A stretch of 64,000 bases of DNA from Phenylobacterium montanum (GCF_018135625.1 NZ_CP073078.1:1724001-1788000); one strand, 5' to 3'. Positions 33,097 to 41,317 are shown, counted from the stretch's first letter. Notes: a model not told the origin generated them from the sequence alone. Numbers and translations: made by a program.

Positions 33097-34506
33097 ATGA
33101 GCAAGGTTTCGAGACGCGCCCTGATGACCGGGGCGGCGGCGGTGGGGGTCACCGCGGCGGGGGCGGTCGGCTATCGCGTCTGGCGCGACCGCGAACCGAC
33201 AGCCCCGGCGGCGCAGGACGCGCAAGGCCATCTCTTGTGGCGCAACTGGTCGGGCATCCGCGACTGCTACCCTGCCCAGCGCGGCGCGCCCGCCAACGAA
33301 GCCGAGCTCGCCGGACTGATCAAGACCGGCCCGGCGCCGATCCGCGCCGTAGGCGCCGGTCACTCCTTCACCGCCCTGGTCCCGACCTCGGGCCTGCTGC
33401 TGACCCTCGACCAGATGAGCGGGGTCATCAGCCACGACGCGGACAAGCTGCAAGCCACGGTTCGCGCCGGCACGCGCCTCGGCGACCTCGGCCCGGCCCT
33501 GGCCGCCATCGGCCAGGAGATGCCGAACCTGCCGGACATCAACAAGCAGTCCCTGGCCGGCGCCATGTCCACCGGCACCCACGGCACCGGCCATGGCCTG
33601 AAGGCCGTCCACGGCGAGGCCCTGTCGTTCCGCCTGGCCACCGCCAAGGGCGAGGTGATCGACTGCAGCCCGACCAGCAATCCGGACATCTACAACGCCG
33701 CCCGCGTCGGCCTGGGCGCCTTCGGCGTCCTGACCGAAGTCACCCTGCAGAACCAGCCCCTGAAGCGGATCGTCAAGCGGGTCGAGCTGCGCGATTTCGA
33801 CGAGATCTGCGAGGACTGGCCCAAGGTTCGCCTGCAGCATCGCAACGCCGAGTTCTACGCCATTCCCTTTACCGGCAAGGCCGCCCTGATCACCGCCGAC
33901 GTCACCGACCAGCCGGTGGTCCCGCGCGGGCCGGACGTCGACACCCAGACCCTGATGGACCTGAAGAAGCTGCGCGACCTGTTCGGCTTCGTCCCCCCGT
34001 TGAGGAAGGCTGTGGCCCAGTCCCTGATGGGCGGGATCAAGCCTGAGGTGATGGTCGACGAGGGCTGGAAGCTGCTCTCCAACGACCGGCCGGTGCGCTT
34101 CAACGAGATGGAGTTCCACCTGCCGCGCGAGGCGCAGATCCCGGCGCTGAAGGAGGTGGTGGCGGCGATCGAAAAGCACCGCAGCGACGTGTTCTTCCCG
34201 ATCGAGGTCCGCACCATCGAGCCGGACGACGCCTGGCTTTCGCCCTTCTACAACCGGCCGAGCGGCTCGGTGGCCGTCCACGCCTATTACAAGGACGACT
34301 ACCAGTTCCTGTTCGACCTGATCGAGCCGATCTTCCGCCGACATGAGGGCCGGCCGCACTGGGGTAAGCTCAATTCGCTGAAATACGCCGACTTCGCCAC
34401 GCTCTATCCCCGCTGGAAGGACGCCTGCGCGGTGCGCGCCGAACTGGACCCCACCGGGCGGTTCCTGAACCCCTATTTGAGGAGCGTCTTCCTTGGCCAA
34501 GCCTGA
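33097..34506 (+). CDS. Tat-type FAD-linked oxidase of the D-arabinono-1,4-lactone oxidase family
   Basis: A 469-residue VAO/PCMH-fold flavoprotein. The N-terminus SRRALMTGAAAVGVTAAG is a twin-arginine signal or anchor. The FAD domain has PIRAVGAGHSFTALVP; His89 in GHS is at the position where GULO/ALO enzymes attach FAD covalently. STGTHGTGHG and a C-terminal ALO domain ending in HWGKLNSL and DPTGRFLNPYLR follow. Such enzymes oxidise aldonolactones or alditols. Exported and next to a cytochrome c gene, it probably acts as a periplasmic dehydrogenase rather than an O2-using oxidase. ATG 33097 has GAGGGGGA upstream. It overlaps the next gene by 14 bases. Confidence 0.88.
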   Translation: MSKVSRRALMTGAAAVGVTAAGAVGYRVWRDREPTAPAAQDAQGHLLWRNWSGIRDCYPAQRGAPANEAELAGLIKTGPAPIRAVGAGHSFTALVPTSGLLLTLDQMSGVISHDADKLQATVRAGTRLGDLGPALAAIGQEMPNLPDINKQSLAGAMSTGTHGTGHGLKAVHGEALSFRLATAKGEVIDCSPTSNPDIYNAARVGLGAFGVLTEVTLQNQPLKRIVKRVELRDFDEICEDWPKVRLQHRNAEFYAIPFTGKAALITADVTDQPVVPRGPDVDTQTLMDLKKLRDLFGFVPPLRKAVAQSLMGGIKPEVMVDEGWKLLSNDRPVRFNEMEFHLPREAQIPALKEVVAAIEKHRSDVFFPIEVRTIEPDDAWLSPFYNRPSGSVAVHAYYKDDYQFLFDLIEPIFRRHEGRPHWGKLNSLKYADFATLYPRWKDACAVRAELDPTGRFLNPYLRSVFLGQA

Positions 34507-35773
34507 CGGAAAGCCTTCGCGCCGCCTGGCCCTGACCGGGCTCGGCCTGGCCGCCCTCGGCGGCGGGGTGCTCTTGGCCCGCAAGGCCGATCGCGGCGCC
34601 GGCGGGCACGACGCCTATTTCACCGGGCTCTCAAGGGCGCTGACGGAGGCGAAGCTGGTCCAGCCGACCCTGATCGTCGACCGGGCGCGACTGCGTCAGA
34701 ACATCGCCGCCGTGCGCGACACCCTCGCCGGCAAAGACCTGCCCGTCCGTGTGGTGGTCAAGTCGCTGCCCTCGATCGACCTGATCGACGAGGTGGCCGC
34801 CGGCCTGGGCACGAACCGGTTCATGGTCTTCAACGCCGAGATGTTGGGCGAGATGCGCCGGCGACGGCCGGATGGCGACCTTTTGTTCGGCAAGCCCATG
34901 CCCGCGGCCGTGGCCGCGGCCTATTACGACGAGTTCGGCGTCGCCCACGGCCCGGCCGAGCCGCAATGGCTGATCGACACCCCCGAGCGCCTGGCGGAAT
35001 ACGCCGCCATCGCCCGGGCCAAGGCCACGGCCATGCGGGTCAATTTCGAGCTCGACGTCGGCCTGCATCGCGGCGGCTTCACGAGCCCAGAAGCCCTGGC
35101 CGCAGCGGTCGAGGCGTCGAAGGCCGAGCCCTTGCTGCAGGTCTCAGGCCTGATGGGCTACGACCCGCACGTGCCCAAGACGCCGGACCCCAAGGCCGCC
35201 TTCGCCAAGGCGCAAGGCGTCTACGCCAAGGCCATCGAGGTCTTGAAGGCCCACCTGCCCGGCGATCCGCGCCGGCTGACGTTGAACACCGCCGGCAGCC
35301 CGACCTATGCCCTGCACGCCCAGGGCACGGTGGCCAACGAGGTCTCGATCGGCTCGGCCTTCGTCAAGCCGGTGGACTTCGACCTGAAGACCCTCAGCCG
35401 CCACGTCCCCGCCGCCTTCATCGCCACCCCGGTGATCAAGGCCCTGCCGCACATGCAGATCCCCTCGATCGAGGGCCTGAGCGGGGTGATGCGGTTCTTC
35501 GACCCCAACACCGACCAGGCCTTCTTCATCTGGGGCGGCCACTGGCTGGCCCAGCCGGTCTCGCCGCCGGGGTTGCAGACCAACGGGCTCTACGGGCTAT
35601 CGAGCAACCAGGAGCTCCTGACCGGCTCGAGCAAGGTGAAGCTGAAGGTCGACGACTACGTCTTCTTCCGCCCGAACCAGAGCGAAGCCCTGTTCCTGCA
35701 GTTCGGGGATCTGGCGGTGTTCGAAGGCGGGAAGATCAATGGCCGGTGGCCGACGTTTCCGGTGTCGGCCTAG
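34493..35773 (+). CDS. Tat-type DSD1/alanine-racemase-fold PLP enzyme
   Basis: A 426-residue fold-type III PLP enzyme. After an N-terminal SRRLALTGLGLAALGGG (twin-arginine signal or anchor) comes the alanine-racemase barrel with PLP Lys90 in VVVKSLPS, then GLHRGGF and LNTAGSPT. A C-terminal DSD1-like metal/substrate domain has an early acidic/His pattern. Relatives are D-serine dehydratase, D-threonine aldolase and other 3-hydroxy-amino-acid lyases or racemases. It starts at TTG 34493 with GAGGAG upstream, overlapping the oxidase gene by 14 bases. A PLP enzyme predicted outside the cytoplasm is unusual. It probably acts in sequence with the oxidase. Confidence 0.85.
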   Translation: MAKPDGKPSRRLALTGLGLAALGGGVLLARKADRGAGGHDAYFTGLSRALTEAKLVQPTLIVDRARLRQNIAAVRDTLAGKDLPVRVVVKSLPSIDLIDEVAAGLGTNRFMVFNAEMLGEMRRRRPDGDLLFGKPMPAAVAAAYYDEFGVAHGPAEPQWLIDTPERLAEYAAIARAKATAMRVNFELDVGLHRGGFTSPEALAAAVEASKAEPLLQVSGLMGYDPHVPKTPDPKAAFAKAQGVYAKAIEVLKAHLPGDPRRLTLNTAGSPTYALHAQGTVANEVSIGSAFVKPVDFDLKTLSRHVPAAFIATPVIKALPHMQIPSIEGLSGVMRFFDPNTDQAFFIWGGHWLAQPVSPPGLQTNGLYGLSSNQELLTGSSKVKLKVDDYVFFRPNQSEALFLQFGDLAVFEGGKINGRWPTFPVSA

Positions 35774-35792
35774 CCCAGAACAATAGGTAGTT

Positions 35793-35824
35793 CCGCTCAT
35801 CCCTGCGAAGGCGGGGATGAGCGG
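35793..35824. repeat. intergenic hairpin repeat, possible bidirectional terminator
   Basis: Perfect 11-base arms CCGCTCATCCC and GGGATGAGCGG with a 10-base loop beginning TGCGAAGG lie between two convergent genes. The TCATCCC-GCGAA-GGGGATGA pattern is like the short dispersed hairpins common in alphaproteobacterial intergenic regions. T-runs are weak. Confidence 0.65.
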
Positions 35825-35845
35825 ATTATTTGCTAGGCCAGCGCC

Positions 35846-36991
35846 TTACGCCGCCGCGCCGAAGCTCAGCCCCTCATAACGGCGCAGGTGGTGGTCCACC
35901 GAGCCGAACAGGCCTTCGATGATGGTGGCGCGCTTGAAGTAGTGGCCGATGGCCATCTCGTCGGTCATGCCCATGCCGCCATGCAGCTGGATGGCGTTCT
36001 GGCCGACGAACTTGCAGGCGCGGCCGACCTGGACCTTGGCCGCCGAGATGGCCTTGGCCCGCTCATCATCGCTCTCGCCCAGCTTGATCGTGGCCATGTA
36101 GGTCATCGACACCGACTGCTCGACCTGGATGAACATGTCGACCATGCGGTGCTGCAGCACCTGGAAGTTGGCGATCGGCTGGCCGAACTGCTTGCGCTGC
36201 TTGGTGTATTCCAGAGTGCCTTCGTGCAGCTTGCGCAGGGTCCCGACGGCCTCGGCGCAGACCGCGGCGGTGGCTTCGTCGATCACCTTCTGGACCAGCG
36301 GCAGGCCTGCCCCTTCGGCCCCGATCAGGGCGTCGGCGCCGACCGAGACGTTCTCGAAGAAGACTTCCGAGGCCCGCGCCCCGTCGACGGTCGGATAGTC
36401 GCGGGTGACCACGCCCTTGGCGTTCTTGTCGACCACGAACACCGAGACCCCGCCCTCGTCGCGCTGGCCGCCGCCGGTGCGGGCAGTGACGATCAGGTGG
36501 CTGGCCCAGGGCGCGCCCACGACCACCGCCTTGTGGCCGTCCAGCACCCAGCCCGAACCGTCCTTCTTGGCCGTGGTCTTCAGGTCGCTCCAGGTATAAC
36601 GGCCTTGCGGTTCGGCGTAGGCGAAGGCGAAGGTCGCCTCGCCGGCCACGATGCCGCCGATGAGGTCGGCCGCGCCGGCATAGCCCGAATGCTTCAGGAA
36701 GCCACCGCCGATGACCACGGTGCCGAGATAAGGCTCGACCACCAGGGCTTTGCCGAACTCCTCCATCACCACCATGTTCTCGGTGGCGCCGCCGCCGAGG
36801 CCGCCCAGCTCTTCCGAGAACGGCGCACCCAGGATGCCCAGCTCCTCGGCGAAGGCCTTCCAGTAGTCGGGCCGCCAACCGGCCTCCGACTTCACGATCG
36901 CCCGGCGGGTCTCGAAGTCGTACTTGTCCTGCAGAAAGCTCGCGACCGTGTCGCGCAGCATCGATTGTTCTTCGGTGAAGCTGAAATCCAT
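35846..36991 (-). CDS. acyl-CoA dehydrogenase-fold protein, partner subunit type (no catalytic Glu)
   Basis: A 381-residue acyl-CoA dehydrogenase homologue. MDFSFTEEQSMLRDTVASFL, ELGGLGGGATENMVVMEEFGKALVVEPYL and TKQRKQFGQPIANFQ are clear. The usual catalytic segment is replaced by ATIIEGLFGSVDHHLRRY, the FadE-type form seen in subunits of heteromeric dehydrogenases. ATG 36991 follows GAGG; a longer frame to 37045 would run into operator site C. It lies 78 bases after the other dehydrogenase gene (37070-38269) on the same strand, and the two probably form an alpha2beta2 enzyme for a branched, terpenoid or steroid side-chain acyl-CoA. Confidence 0.9.
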   Translation of the reverse strand: MDFSFTEEQSMLRDTVASFLQDKYDFETRRAIVKSEAGWRPDYWKAFAEELGILGAPFSEELGGLGGGATENMVVMEEFGKALVVEPYLGTVVIGGGFLKHSGYAGAADLIGGIVAGEATFAFAYAEPQGRYTWSDLKTTAKKDGSGWVLDGHKAVVVGAPWASHLIVTARTGGGQRDEGGVSVFVVDKNAKGVVTRDYPTVDGARASEVFFENVSVGADALIGAEGAGLPLVQKVIDEATAAVCAEAVGTLRKLHEGTLEYTKQRKQFGQPIANFQVLQHRMVDMFIQVEQSVSMTYMATIKLGESDDERAKAISAAKVQVGRACKFVGQNAIQLHGGMGMTDEMAIGHYFKRATIIEGLFGSVDHHLRRYEGLSFGAAA

Positions 36992-37044
36992 TTTTTCCTC
37001 GCCTGGCGGTCCCCGGCCGGGCTTTTTGGCCGGGAACGATGTCA

Positions 37045-37062
37045 TTCAAACATACGTTCGAA
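37045..37062. promoter_or_regulatory. candidate TetR-type operator, site C (acyl-CoA dehydrogenase pair)
   Basis: TTCAAAC-ATAC-GTTCGAA is a near-perfect 18-base palindrome (one mismatch), 53 bases upstream of the 36991 start and in the gap between the two dehydrogenase genes. It is the best match of the three shared sites. Confidence 0.6.
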
Positions 37063-37069
37063 ACGCGGC

Positions 37070-38269
37070 CTAGAGCCCCAGCACCATCTTGGCGATGATA
37101 TTGCGCTGGATCTCGTTCGAGCCGCCGTAGATCGAGGTCTTGCGGCCGTTGAAATAGGTCGGCGCGGTGTCGTGGGCGTATTCGGGGCCGATCGGATGGG
37201 CGTTGTCGCCATCAGTGGGGAAGCCGCGGAAATAGGGCGCGCCGTAGTGGCCTGCGGCCTCCAGGGCCAGCTCCTGCACCCGCTGCTGGATCTCGGTGCC
37301 CTTGATCTTGAGCAGCGAAGATTCCGGCCCAGGCCCCTTGCCCGCGGCCTCGCCGGCCAGGGTGCGCAGCTCGGTGTATTCCAGCGCAGTCAGGTCGATC
37401 TCGAGCTCGGCCACCTTGCGCTTGAAGAAGGGGTCGGCCAGCAGCGGGCCATTGTCGTCGGCGCGCTCGGTGGTGGCCATCTTGCGCACCCGCTCGATGC
37501 CGCGCTTGGAGCGGGCGACGCCGGCGATGCCGCTGCGCTCATGCGCCAAGAGGAACTTGGCCGCGGTCCAGCCCTGGTTCTCCTCGAAGATGCGGTTTTC
37601 CACCGGCACCTTGACGTTGTCGAGGAAGACGTCGTTGACCTCGTGCTCGCCGCCAAGGGTGATGATCGGGCGCACGGTGATGCCGGGCGTCTTCATGTCG
37701 ATCAAAAGGAAGCTGATGCCGGACTGCGGCTTGGCGTCGGGATCGGTGCGGACCAGGAAGAAGCCCCAGTCAGCGAATTGGCCGAGCGTGGTCCAGGTCT
37801 TCTGGCCATTGACGATGTAGTAGTCGCCCTCGCGCACGGCGCGGGTGCGCAGGCTCGCCAGGTCAGAGCCCGAGCCCGGCTCAGAATAGCCCTGGCACCA
37901 CCAGATGTCGCCATTGTAGGTGGGTTTGAGGAACCGTTCCTTCTGCGCCTGGGTGCCGAAGGTGTATATCACCGGCGAGACCATGTTGATACCGAACGGC
38001 AGGATCGGGATGGTGTCGGCGCGGGCCTGCTCTTCCGACCAGATGTACTTTTGGGTCGGGGTCCAGCCAGGACCACCCCATTCCTTCGGCCAACCCGGCG
38101 CAACCCAGCCCTTCTTGGCCAGGATCTTGTGCCAAGCCAGGTAGTCATCCTTGGAGAGCGCGTCCTCGCTCAGCTGCTTGTCGCGCAGATTGGCCGGATA
38201 GTTCTCGGCGATGAAGCGGCGCGCCTCGTCGCGGAAGGCGAGATCCTCAGGCGAAAAATCGAGGTTCAT
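37070..38269 (-). CDS. acyl-CoA dehydrogenase, FadE heteromer type (Gly in place of catalytic Glu)
   Basis: A 399-residue acyl-CoA dehydrogenase with the FAD loop WWCQGYSEPGSGSDLASL and C-terminal SIYGGSNEIQRNIIAKM. At the position of the common catalytic Glu it has Gly382. It is closely similar in architecture to the dehydrogenase at 28481-29704. AGGAGA precedes ATG 38269. With the gene at 35846-36991 it probably forms a two-subunit dehydrogenase. The 34-base palindrome at 38354-38387, 85 bases upstream, is the likely operator of this operon. Confidence 0.92.
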   Translation of the reverse strand: MNLDFSPEDLAFRDEARRFIAENYPANLRDKQLSEDALSKDDYLAWHKILAKKGWVAPGWPKEWGGPGWTPTQKYIWSEEQARADTIPILPFGINMVSPVIYTFGTQAQKERFLKPTYNGDIWWCQGYSEPGSGSDLASLRTRAVREGDYYIVNGQKTWTTLGQFADWGFFLVRTDPDAKPQSGISFLLIDMKTPGITVRPIITLGGEHEVNDVFLDNVKVPVENRIFEENQGWTAAKFLLAHERSGIAGVARSKRGIERVRKMATTERADDNGPLLADPFFKRKVAELEIDLTALEYTELRTLAGEAAGKGPGPESSLLKIKGTEIQQRVQELALEAAGHYGAPYFRGFPTDGDNAHPIGPEYAHDTAPTYFNGRKTSIYGGSNEIQRNIIAKMVLGL

Positions 38270-38353
38270 GGACGTCTCCTAAACTCCCTCGGCGCGCCTT
38301 CCCCGGCGCTCCAGCCGCATTCGTGACCGATGATAAGGATCGCTCCGGGCTTT

Positions 38354-38387
38354 GCATAGATGACGTTAGCGTCAACGTCATCTATGC
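38354..38387. promoter_or_regulatory. 34-base perfect palindrome between divergent genes
   Basis: Perfect 14-base arms GCATAGATGACGTT and AACGTCATCTATGC around AGCGTC. It lies 85 bases upstream of the acyl-CoA dehydrogenase pair and 68 bases upstream of the divergent endonuclease/phosphatase-fold gene. There is no T-run, so it is an operator rather than a terminator. The size suits two stacked regulator dimers. Confidence 0.7.
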
Positions 38388-38454
38388 CGCCCCCCGGAAC
38401 ACCCCTGGCGGCTCGATCATTGCGCCGGAGCCCGCCACGGTCCATCACCAAACC

Positions 38455-39186
38455 ATGCCCCGCATCCTGACCTACAACGTCCATCGCTGCGTAGGCCCCG
38501 ACCGGCGGCTCGACATCGGCCGGGTGGCGGATGCGATCGCGGCCTGCGAGCCCGACATCGTCGCCCTGCAGGAGCTGGACGTCGGCCGTCCCCGCACCGG
38601 CGGCCTGGACCAGGCGCACGAGATCGCCCAGCGGCTGGGCATGAGCTTTCACTTCAACGCCGCCCTGCGGGTCGAGGAGGAGCAGTACGGCGACGCCATC
38701 CTGACGCTGCTGCCTGAGCGGCTGGTCAAGGCCGGCCCCCTGCCGGGGCTGGATCCCCGCGTGCCGCTGGAGCCGCGCGGGGCGCTGTGGGTCGAGGTGA
38801 CGGTGGACGGCCGGCCGCTGCAGGTGATCAACACCCATCTGGGCCTCGCCCCCGGCGAGCAGCAGCGCCAAGCCCGGGCCCTGGCCGGCGACGCCTGGCT
38901 GGGCCATCCGGAACGGCGAGACCCGGTCATTCTTCTGGGCGACTTCAATGCCGGCCCGGCCTCGATCGTGCATCGCACCCTGAGCCGTCGCCTGACCGAC
39001 GCCCGCCGCCTGACGCATCATCGCCGGCGCACGCCGACCTTTCCGTCCCATCTACCCCTGCTGCGCATCGACCACGTGTTCGTCAGCCATGGAATCCGGG
39101 TGCTGCAGCTCGACGCCCCGTTCACGGTCCAGACCCGCATGGCCTCCGACCACCTGCCCCTGGTGATGGCGTTCGAGCTGCAATAG
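38455..39186 (+). CDS. endonuclease/exonuclease/phosphatase (EEP) family hydrolase
   Basis: A 243-residue EEP-fold metal hydrolase. LTYNVHRCVGPD (metal-binding Asn), IVALQELDVG (Glu), NTHLGLAPGEQQRQAR, LLGDFNAGP and the terminal TRMASDHLPLV (Asp-His) supply the catalytic set. Homologues include DNases, sphingomyelinase-like and inositol-phosphate phosphodiesterases; there is no export signal, so a cytoplasmic role is likely. I start at ATG 38455; the frame further upstream includes the palindrome and is not coding-like. It ends 4 bases before the stop of a convergent GST gene. Confidence 0.87.
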   Translation: MPRILTYNVHRCVGPDRRLDIGRVADAIAACEPDIVALQELDVGRPRTGGLDQAHEIAQRLGMSFHFNAALRVEEEQYGDAILTLLPERLVKAGPLPGLDPRVPLEPRGALWVEVTVDGRPLQVINTHLGLAPGEQQRQARALAGDAWLGHPERRDPVILLGDFNAGPASIVHRTLSRRLTDARRLTHHRRRTPTFPSHLPLLRIDHVFVSHGIRVLQLDAPFTVQTRMASDHLPLVMAFELQ

Positions 39187-39189
39187 GGT

Positions 39190-39897
39190 TCACCCGCCCC
39201 GGCTCGGGATGGTCAGCCCCCGCTGCACCGCCGGCCGCGCCAGGCCGCGCTCCAGCCAGGCGGCGACCTTTTCGAACCGGTCGAACCCCACCAGCTCCCG
39301 CGCCTCGTAGAAGCCGATCAGGTTGCGCACCCAGCCCAGGGTGGCGACATCGGCGATGGTGTAGTCCTGGCCGACCAGCCAGGGCCGGTCCGCCAGCCGC
39401 GCGTCCAGCACGCCCAGGATGCGGATCGCCTCGTCGCGGTAGCGGTGCAGGGGCCGCTTGTCCTCGTATTCGCGCCCGGCGAACTTGTGGAAAAAGCCGA
39501 CCTGACCGAACATCGGCCCGACCGCGGCCATCTGGAAGAACACCCATTCCAGGGTCTCGTAGCGCCCGGCGGGGTCGGTCGGCATCAGCTGTCCGGTCTT
39601 CTCCGCCAGATAGACCAGGATCGCCCCGCTCTCGAACAGGCCGATCGGCCGCCCGCCGGGGCCGTCCGGATCGATGATGGCGGGGATCTTGGCGTAGGGG
39701 CTCAGCGAGACGAACTCAGGCTCCTTGTTCTCCCCGGTCATGATGTCGACCAGATGCGGCTCGTAAGCCAGGCCCAACTCCTCCAGCATGATCGACACCT
39801 TGACCCCGTTGGGCGTCGGCAGGCCGTAGAGCTGGATCCGGTCTGGATGGGCGGCCGGCCAGCGGCGGGTGACGGGAAAAGCGGAAAGGTCAGACAC
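39190..39897 (-). CDS. glutathione S-transferase, YfcG/YghU-like
   Basis: A 235-residue GST with LYGLPTPNGVKVSIMLEELGL in the thioredoxin domain. TPNG is the nu-class motif of YfcG/YghU, which bind two glutathiones and show disulfide-bond oxidoreductase activity. SPYAKIPAI with cis-Pro, FESGAILVYLAEKTGQL and a C-terminal capping box YTIADVATLGWV follow. It may detoxify peroxides or quinones produced by nearby oxygenases, which is inference from its position beside the P450 and dehydrogenases. Confidence 0.88.
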   Translation of the reverse strand: MSDLSAFPVTRRWPAAHPDRIQLYGLPTPNGVKVSIMLEELGLAYEPHLVDIMTGENKEPEFVSLSPYAKIPAIIDPDGPGGRPIGLFESGAILVYLAEKTGQLMPTDPAGRYETLEWVFFQMAAVGPMFGQVGFFHKFAGREYEDKRPLHRYRDEAIRILGVLDARLADRPWLVGQDYTIADVATLGWVRNLIGFYEARELVGFDRFEKVAAWLERGLARPAVQRGLTIPSRGG

Positions 39898-40069
39898 GGG
39901 GAACTCCTGCCAGGAACAAGGTCGCTGAACCTAGATGGGGGCTCGCAGCACGGCGGAAAGGCGCCTCGCGGCGGGCAGGCCCCATCCCGAGCGTTACGTG
40001 TCGTTCACTTGTCCCGCGGCGAGGACGGGTGTTCCATCGTGCTCAAACAAGACCGATGGGAGGCCGGCC

Positions 40070-41317
40070 ATGGCCGATGGCGCCATAAATCTCCTCAGCG
40101 CCGCGCGCGAGGAAGCCTATTCCACCCCGCTGGACCAGCTGGACGTCAGCCTGGGCGAGCGGTTCCAGCACAACGTGATGTGGCCGTTCTTCGAGCGCCT
40201 GCGCCAGGAAGCGCCGGTGCACTACTGCCGGACAAGCGAGTACGGCCCCTACTGGTCGATCACCCGCTATCACGACATCGTCGAGATCGAGACCAATCAC
40301 GGGGTGTTCTCCTCGGAGGGCAGCATCACCATCGAAGAACAGCGCGACGACTTCGTGCTGCCGATGTTCATCGCCATGGACCCGCCCAAGCATGACGCCC
40401 AGCGCAAGGTGATCGCGCCGATCGTGGGGACCGAGAACCTGGCCCACCTGGAACCGATCATCCGCCAGCGCGCCGGCCTGATCCTGGACGAGTTGCCGAT
40501 CGGCGAAACTTTCGACTGGGTGGACAGGGTCTCGATCGAGCTGACCACTCAGATGCTGGCCACCCTGTTCGACTTTCCTTTCGAGGAGCGGCGCAAGCTG
40601 ACCTACTGGTCAGACCTGACCACGGTCGACATGAGCGACGTGATGACCGAGGAGGAGGCCAAGGCCGAGCTGATGGGCTGCGCCTTCTACTTCCAGAACC
40701 TGTGGAACGAGCGGGCCAACAAGCCGCCGTCGACCGACCTGATCTCCATGCTGGCCCACGGCGAATCGACCAAGGACATGCCGCTGATGGAGTTCCTGGG
40801 CAACATCCTGCTCCTGATCGTCGGCGGCAACGACACCACGCGCAACTCCATCACCGGCGGCCTTTTGGCCCTGAGCCAGAACCCGGACCAGTTCGCCAGG
40901 CTGCGCGCCAACCCAGGGCTGATCAGCTCGATGGTGCCGGAGATCATCCGCTGGCAGACCCCGGTCGCCCACATGCGGCGCACGGCGAAACGCGACTTCG
41001 ACTTCCATGGCCAGACCATCCGCCAGGGCGACAAGGTGGTCATGTGGTACGTGTCCGGCAACCGGGACGACACCGTGATCGAGCGGCCCGACGCGTTCAT
41101 CATCGACCGCGAGCGGCCCCGCCAGCACCTGTCGTTCGGCTTCGGCATCCACCGCTGTGTCGGCATGCGCCTGGCCGAGATGCAGCTGCGCATCGTCTGG
41201 GAAGAGATACTGAAGCGCTTTCCGGTAATCGAGGTGGCGGACGAGCCGGTGCGGCTGAAATCCAACTTCCTCAGGGCCTATCGCAGCATGCCGGTGCGGA
41301 TTCCGGCGCGGGAGTAG
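40070..41317 (+). CDS. cytochrome P450, CYP153-like (alkane/terminal hydroxylase type)
   Basis: A 415-residue soluble bacterial P450. FERLRQEAPVHYC and VMWPFFE, YGPYWSITRYHDI, FIAMDPPKHD, the I-helix GGNDTTRN, the E-x-x-R region PEIIRWQTPVAHMRR, and the haem loop FGFGIHRCVG with Cys363 closely follow the CYP153 pattern of terminal alkane and fatty-acid omega-hydroxylases. ATG 40070 has GGGAGG 6 bases upstream, and a longer frame is unsupported. No ferredoxin or ferredoxin reductase gene is beside it, so redox partners come from elsewhere. Its product (a primary alcohol) would feed into acyl-CoA catabolism like that encoded nearby. Confidence 0.88.
   Translation: MADGAINLLSAAREEAYSTPLDQLDVSLGERFQHNVMWPFFERLRQEAPVHYCRTSEYGPYWSITRYHDIVEIETNHGVFSSEGSITIEEQRDDFVLPMFIAMDPPKHDAQRKVIAPIVGTENLAHLEPIIRQRAGLILDELPIGETFDWVDRVSIELTTQMLATLFDFPFEERRKLTYWSDLTTVDMSDVMTEEEAKAELMGCAFYFQNLWNERANKPPSTDLISMLAHGESTKDMPLMEFLGNILLLIVGGNDTTRNSITGGLLALSQNPDQFARLRANPGLISSMVPEIIRWQTPVAHMRRTAKRDFDFHGQTIRQGDKVVMWYVSGNRDDTVIERPDAFIIDRERPRQHLSFGFGIHRCVGMRLAEMQLRIVWEEILKRFPVIEVADEPVRLKSNFLRAYRSMPVRIPARE

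Noticed and set aside
35888-38326. 812-codon + strand frame opposite the two acyl-CoA dehydrogenases
   Set aside because: Shadow of the opposite strand; His/Asp/Gly-rich without recognisable domains.
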